In this document: positions 1-8,205 of the stretch, piece by piece
Numbering within the stretch: position 1 is the stretch's first letter
How the letters are laid out: the number at the start of each line of letters is the position of its first letter
Origin: an uncultured Bacteroides sp.
Lineage (GTDB): Bacteria; Bacteroidota; Bacteroidia; Bacteroidales; Bacteroidaceae
DNA: 61,554 bases
NCBI RefSeq assembly: GCF_910585845.1
Contig: NZ_CAJUHF010000019.1
Coordinates: 1-61,554 of the forward strand
Direction of reading: 5' to 3'
Translations under genes and position numbers: made by a program
The notes under the pieces: model-generated
The model's input: only the letters and a program-made list of their open reading frames with translations
Told to the model about the DNA's origin: nothing
Databases searched by the model: none

Positions 1-110
1 ACAAGTAATGTAATGGAGCATAACAAGTAATGTAATGGAGCATAACAAGTAATGTTATGAAGTATAACAAGTAATGTTATGATGCTTTTCATTATATGTT
101 ATGATGCATT
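1..110. repeat. 22-base tandem array A
   Basis: Five consecutive 22-base units (1-22, 23-44, 45-66, 67-88, 89-110). The first two are identical and begin ACAAGTAATG; the later ones decay. There are no spacers, so this is a direct tandem array and not a CRISPR. It may extend to the left of the window. Function unknown. Confidence 0.85.
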
Positions 111-833
111 CCTCCGAACTAAAATAACACTTAAAGATAAATACCCTATTTCATTCCTTACATCTTTCACCCATCAGTTAATCATATAATACACAAATGT
201 TTATGGTGAAACTTCTTGTAGTAGAAGAGGAACTTATTTACCAGTATTCCCATCCGTGGTTTGTTGTATCCGGTACGCCGGTTCCGCGTATTCGCCATGG
301 TCTATAGTAGTAGTCATGTACACAAACTCTATCTGGTCAAAGCTGAGGTTTAGCATGACAAAGCTAAGGTTTAGCGACACAAACGTGAACTTTAGCCACT
401 CCAAATTTCCGAGTACATAACACTTGCTATTCTTGCATACTACTTTTTCACCTTTCAGGTTCTTTTGGATTAGCCTAATCATTTGATTAATAAAATATTG
501 GGCTGAAACAAAAGACCGAAAATCAAGGGTGAGACTTCAGCATCCTCTTTCTGATTCCTTAGTTTCAGGACAATGTGTTATAAGTCAAACTGTTAACGTA
601 TGGCTGAAAGAGCTGAAGAACAAATAAATGATATAAAAAACAGAGGTAGAGTAATCTTTGCAATTCCGCCAACGGATTGAGTAGAGTAAAATTGCACTAA
701 TTTAATTTCGCCAATGGGGCTTTCACATGTTTTTCTATCGAAAATACAGGGTGTTCCAATATAATTCCGTATCTTTGTCCACCTATATTGGGTAATTTGT
801 ATAGTTGAATTTGTGTATTTATAGTAAAAAAGC
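111..833. other. intergenic stretch, no convincing gene
   Basis: No ORF here looks like a protein family. An 82-codon minus-strand frame (234-482) runs through a 21-base periodic repeat at 339-402 (three units, each starting AAAG or AAAC) and is probably spurious. A TATCTTTG box at 770-777 fits a Bacteroides -7 element and could drive the gene starting at 834, although no -33 box is seen at the right distance. Confidence 0.5.
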
Positions 834-3155
834 ATGATAAAGTACATCATAAAAATTCTTTGGATATTTTTAGCCATTACGATGCTGGCTTGTGTTGCCG
901 TATTCTTTTCCATTGCTAAAGGTTGGATAGGATATATGCCTCCTGTCGAAGATTTAGAAAATCCTAATTACAAGTTTGCTACACAGATTTTTTCAGAAGA
1001 TGGAAATGTGCTCGGGACATATTCGTTCAGTAAGGAAAATCGCATTTACGTAGGGTATGAAGATTTGTCTCCCAACATTATTAATGCGTTGATCGCTACG
1101 GAAGATGTGCGCTTTGCCGAACATTCGGGAATTGATGCCATAGCCTTGTTTCGTGCCATCATAAAGCGCGGTCTGTTGTTTCAGAAGAATGCGGGTGGCG
1201 GAAGTACCATTACGCAGCAGCTTTCCAAACAGTTGTATTCCCCCAATGCGGATAATGTGATGGAACGTTTGTTCCAGAAACCCATAGAGTGGGTCATTGC
1301 TGTTAATTTGGAGCGGTATTATACTAAAGAGGAGATATTGACCATGTATCTCAACAAGTTTGATTTTCTGAACAATGCTGTGGGGATCAAGACTGCAGCC
1401 CACACTTATTTCGGATGTGAGCCGTCGGAACTGAAGACGGAAGAAGCTGCTTTGCTGGTGGGTATGTGCAAGAATCCCTCTTTCTTCAATCCACTTCGCT
1501 TTAAGGAACGTTCGCGCGGTCGACGCAATGTGGTGCTCGACCAGATGCGCAAAGCCGGATATATCACTGATGTGGTGTGCGATTCTCTTCAGGCTCTTCC
1601 GCTGACGCTGAAGTACACCCGTGTGGACCATAAAGAGGGTATAGCTACCTATTTCCGCGAATATCTGCGCGGTGTGCTGAAGGCAAAGAAACCGGTGCGC
1701 AGCGAATATCGCGGCTGGCAGATGCAGAAATATTATGAAGACTCACTTGACTGGGAAAGGAATCCCCTGTTCGGATGGTGCGAAAAGAACTTCAAGAAAG
1801 ACGGTTCCAAATATAATCTCTACACGGACGGTTTAAGGATATACACCACGCTTGATTCGCGCATGCAGCAGTATGCCGAAGAAGCCGTAGAAGAACACCT
1901 GAAAGAACTGCAAGTCCAGTTTTTCAGGGAAAAGAAAGGACGCAGTAAGGCTCCATATAGCAACATGCTCACTCAGCAGCAGGTGGATGAAATTCTTGCC
2001 CGTACCATGAAGCAGTCTGAACGGTATAGCAAGATGAAGCAGGCAGGGGCGTCTGAAGCTGAGATAGAAAAAGCCTTCAACACGCCCAGGGAAATGTCGG
2101 TATTTACGTGGGAGGGTGAAAAAGATACGGTTATGACGCCAATGGATTCTATCCGTTATTACAAGCACTTCCTTCGTGCCGGATTCATGTCGATGGATCC
2201 GCGCAACGGACACGTGAAGGCGTATGTGGGCGGTCCGAACTACAACTATTTCCAGTATGACATGGCCATGATGGGGCGTCGCCAGGTGGGTTCTACCATC
2301 AAGCCGTATGTCTATACGCTGGCAATGGAAAGCGGCTTTTCTCCTTGCGATGAAGCGCGCCATGTGGAATATACGTTGTTTGACGAGAATGGCAAACCGT
2401 GGACACCCCGAAATGCCAATAGCAAACGGTATGGGGAGATGGTAACCATCAAGTGGGGACTGGCTAATTCCGACAACTGGATTACCGCTTACCTGATGAG
2501 CAAGCTCAACCCATATTCATTGAAACGGCTGATCGAGAGTTTCGGGGTACGCAATCGTGAAATCGTGCCCTCAGTCTCCCTCTGTCTGGGACCCTGCGAG
2601 ATATCTGTAGGGGAAATGGTGAGTGCCTATACGGCATTCCCTAATAAAGGCATACGTGTGGCTCCTCTTTTTGTCACTCGGATTGAAGATAATGAGGGGA
2701 ATATCCTGGCTACGTTCTCGCCCGAGATGGAAGAGGTGATCAGTGTGGGCAGTGCTTACAAGATGTTGGTGATGCTTCGTGCCGTGATCAACGAAGGAAC
2801 GGGAGGACGTGTCCGCCGCTTGGGTGTGAAAGCGGATATGGGTGGTAAGACTGGAACGACCAATAGCAATTCCGATGGCTGGTTCATGGGCTTCACGCCT
2901 ACGTTGGTATCCGGTTGCTGGGTCGGCGGCGAAGAACGTGATATCCATTTCGATTCGATGGCATTCGGACAGGGAGCCTCTATGGCATTGCCCATTTGGG
3001 CGAAGTACATGGTGAAGGTCTTTGCCGACAAGACATTGGGTTATGATGAGAATGACAAGTTCCAGCTTCCGGAAGATTTCAATCCCTGCAAGGATAATAC
3101 GGACATGACGCTGGAACTTGCATCGGACAGCGGATTGGACGAACTGTTTGATTAA
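834..3155 (+). CDS. Class A penicillin-binding protein (PBP1A-like)
   Basis: Bifunctional peptidoglycan synthase of 773 residues, anchored in the inner membrane by an N-terminal segment (about residues 5-29) and working in the periplasm. The glycosyltransferase 51 domain (about 50-230) polymerises lipid II glycan strands and shows EDVRFAEHSG and GGGSTITQQLSKQ. The transpeptidase domain (about 330-730) crosslinks stem peptides: nucleophile motif S487-T-I-K490, an SDN motif in GLANSDNW, and K672-T-G in GGKTGTT. All catalytic motifs are intact and the length is normal for the family. The ATG at 834 gives a good membrane anchor. It is followed by FolK and KdsB, so it heads an envelope/housekeeping group. 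A second, monofunctional transglycosylase is encoded at 27216-27956. Confidence 0.95.
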   Translation: MIKYIIKILWIFLAITMLACVAVFFSIAKGWIGYMPPVEDLENPNYKFATQIFSEDGNVLGTYSFSKENRIYVGYEDLSPNIINALIATEDVRFAEHSGIDAIALFRAIIKRGLLFQKNAGGGSTITQQLSKQLYSPNADNVMERLFQKPIEWVIAVNLERYYTKEEILTMYLNKFDFLNNAVGIKTAAHTYFGCEPSELKTEEAALLVGMCKNPSFFNPLRFKERSRGRRNVVLDQMRKAGYITDVVCDSLQALPLTLKYTRVDHKEGIATYFREYLRGVLKAKKPVRSEYRGWQMQKYYEDSLDWERNPLFGWCEKNFKKDGSKYNLYTDGLRIYTTLDSRMQQYAEEAVEEHLKELQVQFFREKKGRSKAPYSNMLTQQQVDEILARTMKQSERYSKMKQAGASEAEIEKAFNTPREMSVFTWEGEKDTVMTPMDSIRYYKHFLRAGFMSMDPRNGHVKAYVGGPNYNYFQYDMAMMGRRQVGSTIKPYVYTLAMESGFSPCDEARHVEYTLFDENGKPWTPRNANSKRYGEMVTIKWGLANSDNWITAYLMSKLNPYSLKRLIESFGVRNREIVPSVSLCLGPCEISVGEMVSAYTAFPNKGIRVAPLFVTRIEDNEGNILATFSPEMEEVISVGSAYKMLVMLRAVINEGTGGRVRRLGVKADMGGKTGTTNSNSDGWFMGFTPTLVSGCWVGGEERDIHFDSMAFGQGASMALPIWAKYMVKVFADKTLGYDENDKFQLPEDFNPCKDNTDMTLELASDSGLDELFD

Positions 3156-3221
3156 CGTTTCGTCCGGATCCGGATTGGAATTGTGTAATATGATGTATTG
3201 TCTTATTCCCTGAATATAGCC

Positions 3222-3590
3222 GTGATTTATACGCTCAGCATTGGCAGTAATGAACATCGGGAAGAGAATCTTTCATTGGCACGGACGCGTTTGAAAGAGT
3301 GGTTCCCTGACATCCGTTTCTCTACGGAGATGGAGACGGTGCCGCTTTATTTCTTTCATTCTCCTTTATTCTCCAATCAGGTGGCGCGCTTCGCGTCGGC
3401 AAAGAGTGCGGTGGAAATCACTGCGTACCTGAAAGCCATCGAACGGGAAGCCGGACGGACACCGGACGAGAAGGCAAGAGAAATCGTGCGGTTGGATATC
3501 GACCTGCTGATGTGTGACAATACAGTTTACAGGCCCGACGACCTGCGCCGCGACTACATCCGTTGGGGATTGGAGGAACTTGAGAAGTGA
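3222..3590 (+). CDS. folK: 2-amino-4-hydroxy-6-hydroxymethyldihydropteridine diphosphokinase
   Basis: Transfers pyrophosphate from ATP to 6-hydroxymethyl-dihydropterin in folate synthesis (cytosol). The N-terminal YTLSIGSNEHREENL strand-loop and the LDIDLLMCD acidic motif that binds the magnesium ions are typical of HPPK. At about 122 residues it is shorter than the E. coli enzyme (about 160), as seen in Bacteroidales forms. Start is uncertain: GTG at 3222 puts the SIGSN motif at the usual distance from the N-terminus, and an in-frame TTG at 3198 would add eight residues. There is no good ATG. The gene lies 66 bases after the penicillin-binding protein gene and 59 before kdsB. Confidence 0.8.
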   Translation: MIYTLSIGSNEHREENLSLARTRLKEWFPDIRFSTEMETVPLYFFHSPLFSNQVARFASAKSAVEITAYLKAIEREAGRTPDEKAREIVRLDIDLLMCDNTVYRPDDLRRDYIRWGLEELEK

Positions 3591-3649
3591 CGGACACTGG
3601 TTAGTCGTGCAGGCGGATTGAATAGAATAGTAAAATGAAGAAATAAGAT

Positions 3650-4402
3650 ATGTTGAAGTTTTTAGGAATAATCCCTGCTCGTTATGCATCCACGCGTTTT
3701 CCCGCGAAGCCGCTGGCTATGTTGGGCGGGAAAACAGTGATACAGCGGGTATACGAACAAGTGGCAGGCGTACTGGATGATGCCTACGTGGCTACGGACG
3801 ATGAACGGATAGAAGCGGTAGTGAAAGCCTTTGGCGGCAAGGTGGTGATGACTTCTGTTCACCACAAAAGCGGTACGGATCGTTGCTATGAAGCCTATAC
3901 CAAGGTTGGAGGAGACTTTGATGTCGTAGTCAACATCCAGGGGGACGAACCTTTCATTCAGCCCTCTCAGTTGGAAGCCGTGAAGGCTTGTTTTGACGAT
4001 GCCTCCACTCAGATTGCTACGTTAGTGAAACCCTTCACGCCCGATAACGGATTCTCTGCTTTGGAGAACGTCAATTCCCCCAAGGTGGTACTGAACAAGA
4101 ATATGAACGCCCTCTATTTCAGTCGTTCTATTATCCCTTACCAGCGTAACGCCGACAAGCAGGTTTGGCTGGAAAACCATACGTATTACAAACACATCGG
4201 GTTGTATGCCTATCGAACTGAAGTGCTGAAAGAGATTACCTCTCTGCCCCAATCAGCACTTGAACTGGCAGAATCGTTGGAACAGCTTCGTTGGCTTGAA
4301 AACGGTTATACCATCAAGGCAGGTGTCACGGATGTGGAGACCATAGGTATAGATACTCCTCAGGATTTGGCGAAAGCGGAAGCATTTTTAAAGTTATGTT
4401 AG
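3650..4402 (+). CDS. kdsB: 3-deoxy-manno-octulosonate cytidylyltransferase
   Basis: Activates Kdo with CTP to CMP-Kdo for the lipopolysaccharide inner core; cytosolic. The 250-residue protein matches the family from end to end: IIPARYASTRFPAKPL nucleotide loop at residues 7-22, VNIQGDEPFI in the middle and the C-terminal GIDTPQDLAKAEAF. ATG at 3650 is clear. Its last codons overlap the ATG of the next gene by seven bases (4396-4402), so translation of the two is probably coupled. Confidence 0.97.
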   Translation: MLKFLGIIPARYASTRFPAKPLAMLGGKTVIQRVYEQVAGVLDDAYVATDDERIEAVVKAFGGKVVMTSVHHKSGTDRCYEAYTKVGGDFDVVVNIQGDEPFIQPSQLEAVKACFDDASTQIATLVKPFTPDNGFSALENVNSPKVVLNKNMNALYFSRSIIPYQRNADKQVWLENHTYYKHIGLYAYRTEVLKEITSLPQSALELAESLEQLRWLENGYTIKAGVTDVETIGIDTPQDLAKAEAFLKLC

Positions 4403-5685
4403 ACAGGAGTATTCAGCCTTTTATCCGCGAACCGGAACAGTTGGAGGTGCCATCTCCCCAATGCCAGGTGATGCCGAATGGTATACCTCTCTATATACTC
4501 AATGCCGGCGACAATGAAGTGATGCGTATTGATGTGCTGATGAAGGGCGGACGCTGGCAACAGACTCAACGTTTGCAGGCATTGTTCACTAACCGTATGT
4601 TGCGTGAGGGAACGAGGTGCTATTCTGCCGCTGACATAGCCGGGAAGCTGGATTATTACGGTGCCTGGTTGGAACTTTCCAGTTCTTCAGAATATGACTG
4701 CATCACACTCTATTCCTTAAATAAATATCTGCCTGAGACTTTGGATGTCTTGGAGTCGATACTGAAAGAACCTCTCTTTCCGGAGAAAGAACTGGGTGTG
4801 ATTGTCAACAACAACATCCAGCAGTTCCTTATAAATAGCTCGAAGGTGGATTTTTTGTCCCATCGCATTCTGGTAAATGCCTTGTATGGTAGCGGGCATC
4901 CTTGCGGGCAGTTGGTGCAGGAGGCAGATTATCATGCGATCAATCCTTCTGTGCTGCAATCTTTCTATGACGATCATTACCATTCCGGAAACTGTACGAT
5001 TTATCTTTCAGGCAAGGTCGGCTATGAGGCTGTTCAGCGTATAGAAGCACTTTTCGGAAGCGAACCTTTCGGCAAAGGTTTCCGCAGTCCGGAGAAGAGG
5101 TCTTACCAACCTGTGACCTCGTCCGAAAAACGCTTCTTTGTCGAACGTACAGATGCGGTGCAGAGTGCTGTCCGTATGGGAATGCTCTCTATGGACCGCC
5201 ATCATCCCGACTTCCTGAAATTCCGTGTCCTGATAACCCTGTTGGGTGGATATTTCGGAAGTCGCCTGATGTCCAACATCCGTGAGGAAAAAGGATATAC
5301 ATACGGTATTTTTGCAGGTTCCATGCACTATCCCGGCAGTGGAATGTTCCTTATCAGCACAGAGACTGCAAATGAATTTGTAGATCCTCTAATCAGAGAG
5401 GTTTATCATGAGATAGACCGTCTGCAAAACGACCTTGTTCCAGTCGAAGAGCTTGCTATGGTAAAGAATTATATGCTGGGAGATATGTGTCGCAGTTACG
5501 AGTCTGCTTTCTCGCTAGCCGATGCCTGGATCTTCGTTCATACTTCCGGCTTTTCCAATTCGTATGTGAAGGATTCTGTAGATGCCGTGAAGAGTATCAC
5601 TCCAGAAGAAATACGGGAATTGGCTTCACGCCATTTGTGCAAAGAGAAATTAAAAGAAGCGGTATCCGGCAAAAAAATGTCATAA
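4396..5685 (+). CDS. M16-family (insulinase-like) protein without zinc site
   Basis: The 429-residue protein has the two-half M16B fold, with sequence resembling family members in GRWQQTQRLQALFTNRMLRE, in the 'LREGT' turn and in the C-terminal half (RLMSNIREEKGYTYGIFAG). The catalytic HxxEH zinc motif expected after the first strand is absent: the equivalent stretch reads FTNRMLREGT. It should therefore be inactive as a protease. In the M16 family, inactive subunits normally pair with an active partner or act as processing scaffolds, and no active partner is encoded in this window. No signal peptide is evident. It overlaps kdsB by seven bases, which suggests co-translation, but a functional link to Kdo metabolism is unproven. 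Confidence 0.8.
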   Translation: MLDRSIQPFIREPEQLEVPSPQCQVMPNGIPLYILNAGDNEVMRIDVLMKGGRWQQTQRLQALFTNRMLREGTRCYSAADIAGKLDYYGAWLELSSSSEYDCITLYSLNKYLPETLDVLESILKEPLFPEKELGVIVNNNIQQFLINSSKVDFLSHRILVNALYGSGHPCGQLVQEADYHAINPSVLQSFYDDHYHSGNCTIYLSGKVGYEAVQRIEALFGSEPFGKGFRSPEKRSYQPVTSSEKRFFVERTDAVQSAVRMGMLSMDRHHPDFLKFRVLITLLGGYFGSRLMSNIREEKGYTYGIFAGSMHYPGSGMFLISTETANEFVDPLIREVYHEIDRLQNDLVPVEELAMVKNYMLGDMCRSYESAFSLADAWIFVHTSGFSNSYVKDSVDAVKSITPEEIRELASRHLCKEKLKEAVSGKKMS

Positions 5686-5723
5686 AAAACGTGTCAAGCC
5701 TCACCTTTTTGGAAGATTAATCG

Positions 5724-5731
5724 TATCTTTG
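5724..5731 (+). promoter_or_regulatory. possible -7 box for MORN gene
   Basis: TATCTTTG matches TAnnTTTG. No TTTG lies 19-21 bases upstream, so the match is half a promoter. It would give a leader of about 135 bases to the start codon at 5874. Confidence 0.4.
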
Positions 5732-5873
5732 TGCAAATACAGTATAGAGTCTGTAACAAATTACTATCTTTATACGTCTTAAGGACAGTTTTTCTGTTTG
5801 GCATACTCAAGAGAAATCTGTTGTTTCTCGTAAACGTTGCCTTTATTGTTAAATTGTTAACTAATAAAATTCA

Positions 5874-7040
5874 ATGAGATATCTATATTCTGCACTTATA
5901 GTGGCATTCTTGTCTTCCAACGGGATGATGGCTCAAGAAAAGAAACCTGGTTTCTTTGATAAAGTAAAAAACACATTCTCTTCTGAGATAAAAATAGGGA
6001 CATACACCTTCAAAGATGGTTCTGTGTACACGGGCGAAATGAAAGGGCGTAAACCTAATGGAAAAGGGAAAACCGTTTTCAAGAATGGCAATATCTATGA
6101 AGGTGAATATGTGAAAGGCAAACGCGAGGGATATGGCACGTACACCTTTCCGGACGGTGAGAAGTACGAAGGACAATGGTTTCAGGACCAACAGCACGGT
6201 AGAGGTATCTTCTATTTTGTGAACAATAACCGCTATGACGGGATGTGGTATCAAGACTACCAGCAGGGACAAGGAATCATGTACTATTATACTGGTGACA
6301 CCTATGAAGGCGACTGGGTGAATGACAAGCGTGAAGGCCAGGGCATATATACTTGGAAGAATGGTTCAAAATATGAAGGTACATGGGTGAATGATAAGAA
6401 GGACGGCAACGGCTTGTTCATTTGGAATGACGGTAGCAAATACGAAGGCGACTGGAAGAATGATGTCCGCGATGGAAAAGGAACCTTCGAATATGCCAAT
6501 GGAGATAAATACGTGGGTGACTGGAAGGATGATATGCAGCATGGCAAAGGTATTTATTTCTTTCATACGGGAGACCGTTACGAAGGTGCCTATGTGCAGG
6601 GCGAACGTACGGGAGCCGGTATCTATTATTATGCCAATGGAAACAAGTATGTAGGTAATTTCAAGGATGGCATGCAAGACGGTAAGGGTGTGTTCACTTG
6701 GGCAAGCGGTGCAGTGTATGACGGCGAATGGAAAGATAATCAACGCGACGGATACGGTTTGTACAAATGGAACGTCGGCGATTCATATGAAGGAGAATGG
6801 AAAAACAACCAGTTCAATGGTCAGGGTACGCTAATTATGACAGACGGTACGAAATATAAAGGTGGCTTTGTGAATGGTATGGAGGAAGGTAACGGTGTGC
6901 AAGAAGATAAGAATGGTAATCGTTACGAAGGTTTCTTCAAGCAAGGCAAGAAACACGGTCCTTTTGTAGAAACAGATAAAAACGGAACAGTAAAAAGGAA
7001 AGGTACCTATAAGATGGGAAGGCTGGACCTGAATAATTGA
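5874..7040 (+). CDS. Secreted MORN-repeat protein
   Basis: 388 residues: a signal peptide (about 1-20, ending GMMAQ) followed by about 14 MORN repeats of 23 residues (pattern YEGxWxxxxxxGxGxxxxxxG) from about residue 42 to 365. MORN repeats form elongated beta-hairpin rods that bind proteins or lipids. The signal peptide places it in the periplasm or outer membrane, in contrast to the better-known eukaryotic cytoplasmic MORN proteins. The repeats are fairly uniform, so the DNA may be prone to repeat-number change. It is a single gene followed by a strong hairpin and convergent with prs. Partner unknown. Confidence 0.9.
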   Translation: MRYLYSALIVAFLSSNGMMAQEKKPGFFDKVKNTFSSEIKIGTYTFKDGSVYTGEMKGRKPNGKGKTVFKNGNIYEGEYVKGKREGYGTYTFPDGEKYEGQWFQDQQHGRGIFYFVNNNRYDGMWYQDYQQGQGIMYYYTGDTYEGDWVNDKREGQGIYTWKNGSKYEGTWVNDKKDGNGLFIWNDGSKYEGDWKNDVRDGKGTFEYANGDKYVGDWKDDMQHGKGIYFFHTGDRYEGAYVQGERTGAGIYYYANGNKYVGNFKDGMQDGKGVFTWASGAVYDGEWKDNQRDGYGLYKWNVGDSYEGEWKNNQFNGQGTLIMTDGTKYKGGFVNGMEEGNGVQEDKNGNRYEGFFKQGKKHGPFVETDKNGTVKRKGTYKMGRLDLNN

Positions 7041-7057
7041 AACGTAAGCGAACAAAC

Positions 7058-7113
7058 ATAACGAAAAATAAAGGCTGCGCTATTTGAATAGCGCAGCCTT
7101 TATTTTTCGTTAT
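7058..7113. terminator. bidirectional terminator (27-bp perfect hairpin)
   Basis: A perfect inverted repeat with 27-base arms (7058-7084, 7087-7113) and a two-base loop. T-runs lie on both strands at the outer part of the stem. It lies between two convergent genes, the MORN gene and prs, and should terminate both. Confidence 0.9.
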
Positions 7114-7143
7114 TGTTTGTCCAATAGATAGGAAAAAGTGCAA

Positions 7144-8082
7144 TTAGATGATGTATTGCGAACTGATAGATTCGTTATTCACCACTCTCTTGATTGTTTC
7201 GGCAAACATATCAGCAATACTGAGCTGTTTTACTTTAGCGCATTTCTTAGAGTAGGGGATACTGTCAGTGAATACAATTTCTGTCAAGGCGGATTCTTGT
7301 ACGCGGAAAGAAGCCGGGTCGGACATCACACAATGGCTGGCAATGGCACGTACCGATTTGGCTCCTGCTTCCAACATGATGTTGGCAGCTTTCGTGATGG
7401 TGCCGGCTGTGTCTACAATATCGTCCACCAATACTACATTCTTGTCTCTCACATCACCGATAATTTGCATGGAAGCAACTTCGTTTGCTTTCTCACGCGA
7501 CTTGTTGCACAATACCAAGGGTACTCCCAAATATTTGGAGAATGTGCTGGCACGCTTGGAACCGCCCACGTCGGGTGTAGCAATCACTAGATCTTTCAGC
7601 TTCAGCGATTCAATGTAGGGAAGGAATACGGCAGAGGCATACAAATGGTCTACCGGAATGTTGAAGAAACCTTGAATCTGGTCGGCATGAAGATCCATCG
7701 TAATCAGACGGTCGATACCTGCCACCGAAAGTAAGTCGGCCACTAATTTAGCGCCGATAGAAACACGGGGCTTGTCCTTTCTGTCCTGTCGTGCCCATCC
7801 GAAATAAGGAATAACTGCAACTACGCTTTTGGCTGATGCTCTTTTGGCAGCATCAATCATCAGCAGAAGTTCCATCAGATTATCGGAATTAGGGAAAGTG
7901 GATTGAACCAGGAATACATGTGCGCCACGGATTGACTCTTCATAGGAAACTGCAAACTCACCGTCGGCAAAGTGGGTGATGTTCATCTTTCCCAAAGGGC
8001 AATCGAGGCTTGCGCAGATTTTTTCTGCAAGGTATCTCGAGTTAGTACCAGAGAATACCATTACGGGTGCTTTTTCGCTCAT
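7144..8082 (-). CDS. prs: Ribose-phosphate pyrophosphokinase (PRPP synthetase)
   Basis: Makes PRPP from ribose 5-phosphate and ATP for purine, pyrimidine, histidine and NAD synthesis; cytosolic hexamer. 312 residues, normal for class I enzymes. Visible motifs: FSGTNSRYLAEKI at the N-terminus (ATP/ribose site), YFGWARQDRK (flexible catalytic loop) and VVLVDDIVDTAGT (PRPP binding loop). It has its own promoter at 8120-8151 and is a single-gene unit ending at the shared hairpin 7058-7113. Confidence 0.97.
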   Translation of the reverse strand: MSEKAPVMVFSGTNSRYLAEKICASLDCPLGKMNITHFADGEFAVSYEESIRGAHVFLVQSTFPNSDNLMELLLMIDAAKRASAKSVVAVIPYFGWARQDRKDKPRVSIGAKLVADLLSVAGIDRLITMDLHADQIQGFFNIPVDHLYASAVFLPYIESLKLKDLVIATPDVGGSKRASTFSKYLGVPLVLCNKSREKANEVASMQIIGDVRDKNVVLVDDIVDTAGTITKAANIMLEAGAKSVRAIASHCVMSDPASFRVQESALTEIVFTDSIPYSKKCAKVKQLSIADMFAETIKRVVNNESISSQYII

Positions 8083-8119
8083 TTTGTAATAGAAGTTACC
8101 TATTTGTTTAATTTGACCG

Positions 8120-8151
8120 CAAAGTTATGAATTTCCCGCTACATTCTACAA
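8120..8151 (-). promoter_or_regulatory. prs promoter
   Basis: On the minus strand TTG (8149-8151), 21 bases, then TAACTTTG (8120-8127) matches the Bacteroides -33/-7 pattern. It would start transcription about 30 bases upstream of the prs ATG. Confidence 0.7.
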
Positions 8152-8205
8152 GACTTATTGTAGAAAAATCTTTTTCTTTCCCGGATTTATTCGTAGCTTT
8201 GCTAT

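Noticed and set aside
1..110. CRISPR array
   Set aside because: Units follow each other without spacers and decay in sequence. The same holds for the other 22-base arrays. No cas gene is in the window.
234..482. 82-residue minus-strand protein
   Set aside because: It is translated through a 21-base repeat (LNLSF words) and has no family resemblance or promoter.
993..1631. 212-residue minus-strand ORF
   Set aside because: It is antisense to the penicillin-binding protein gene, with composition of a shadow frame. The same applies to the many other long antisense frames, such as 7791-8276-type frames in MacAB, 26533-27162 and 47451-47954.
7058..7113. recombination site
   Set aside because: A 27-base perfect hairpin with a two-base loop between convergent genes is fully explained as a bidirectional terminator.
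8083..8205. riboswitch upstream of prs or the sensor
   Set aside because: The gap is short, filled by two promoters, and shows no stable conserved fold that I recognise.
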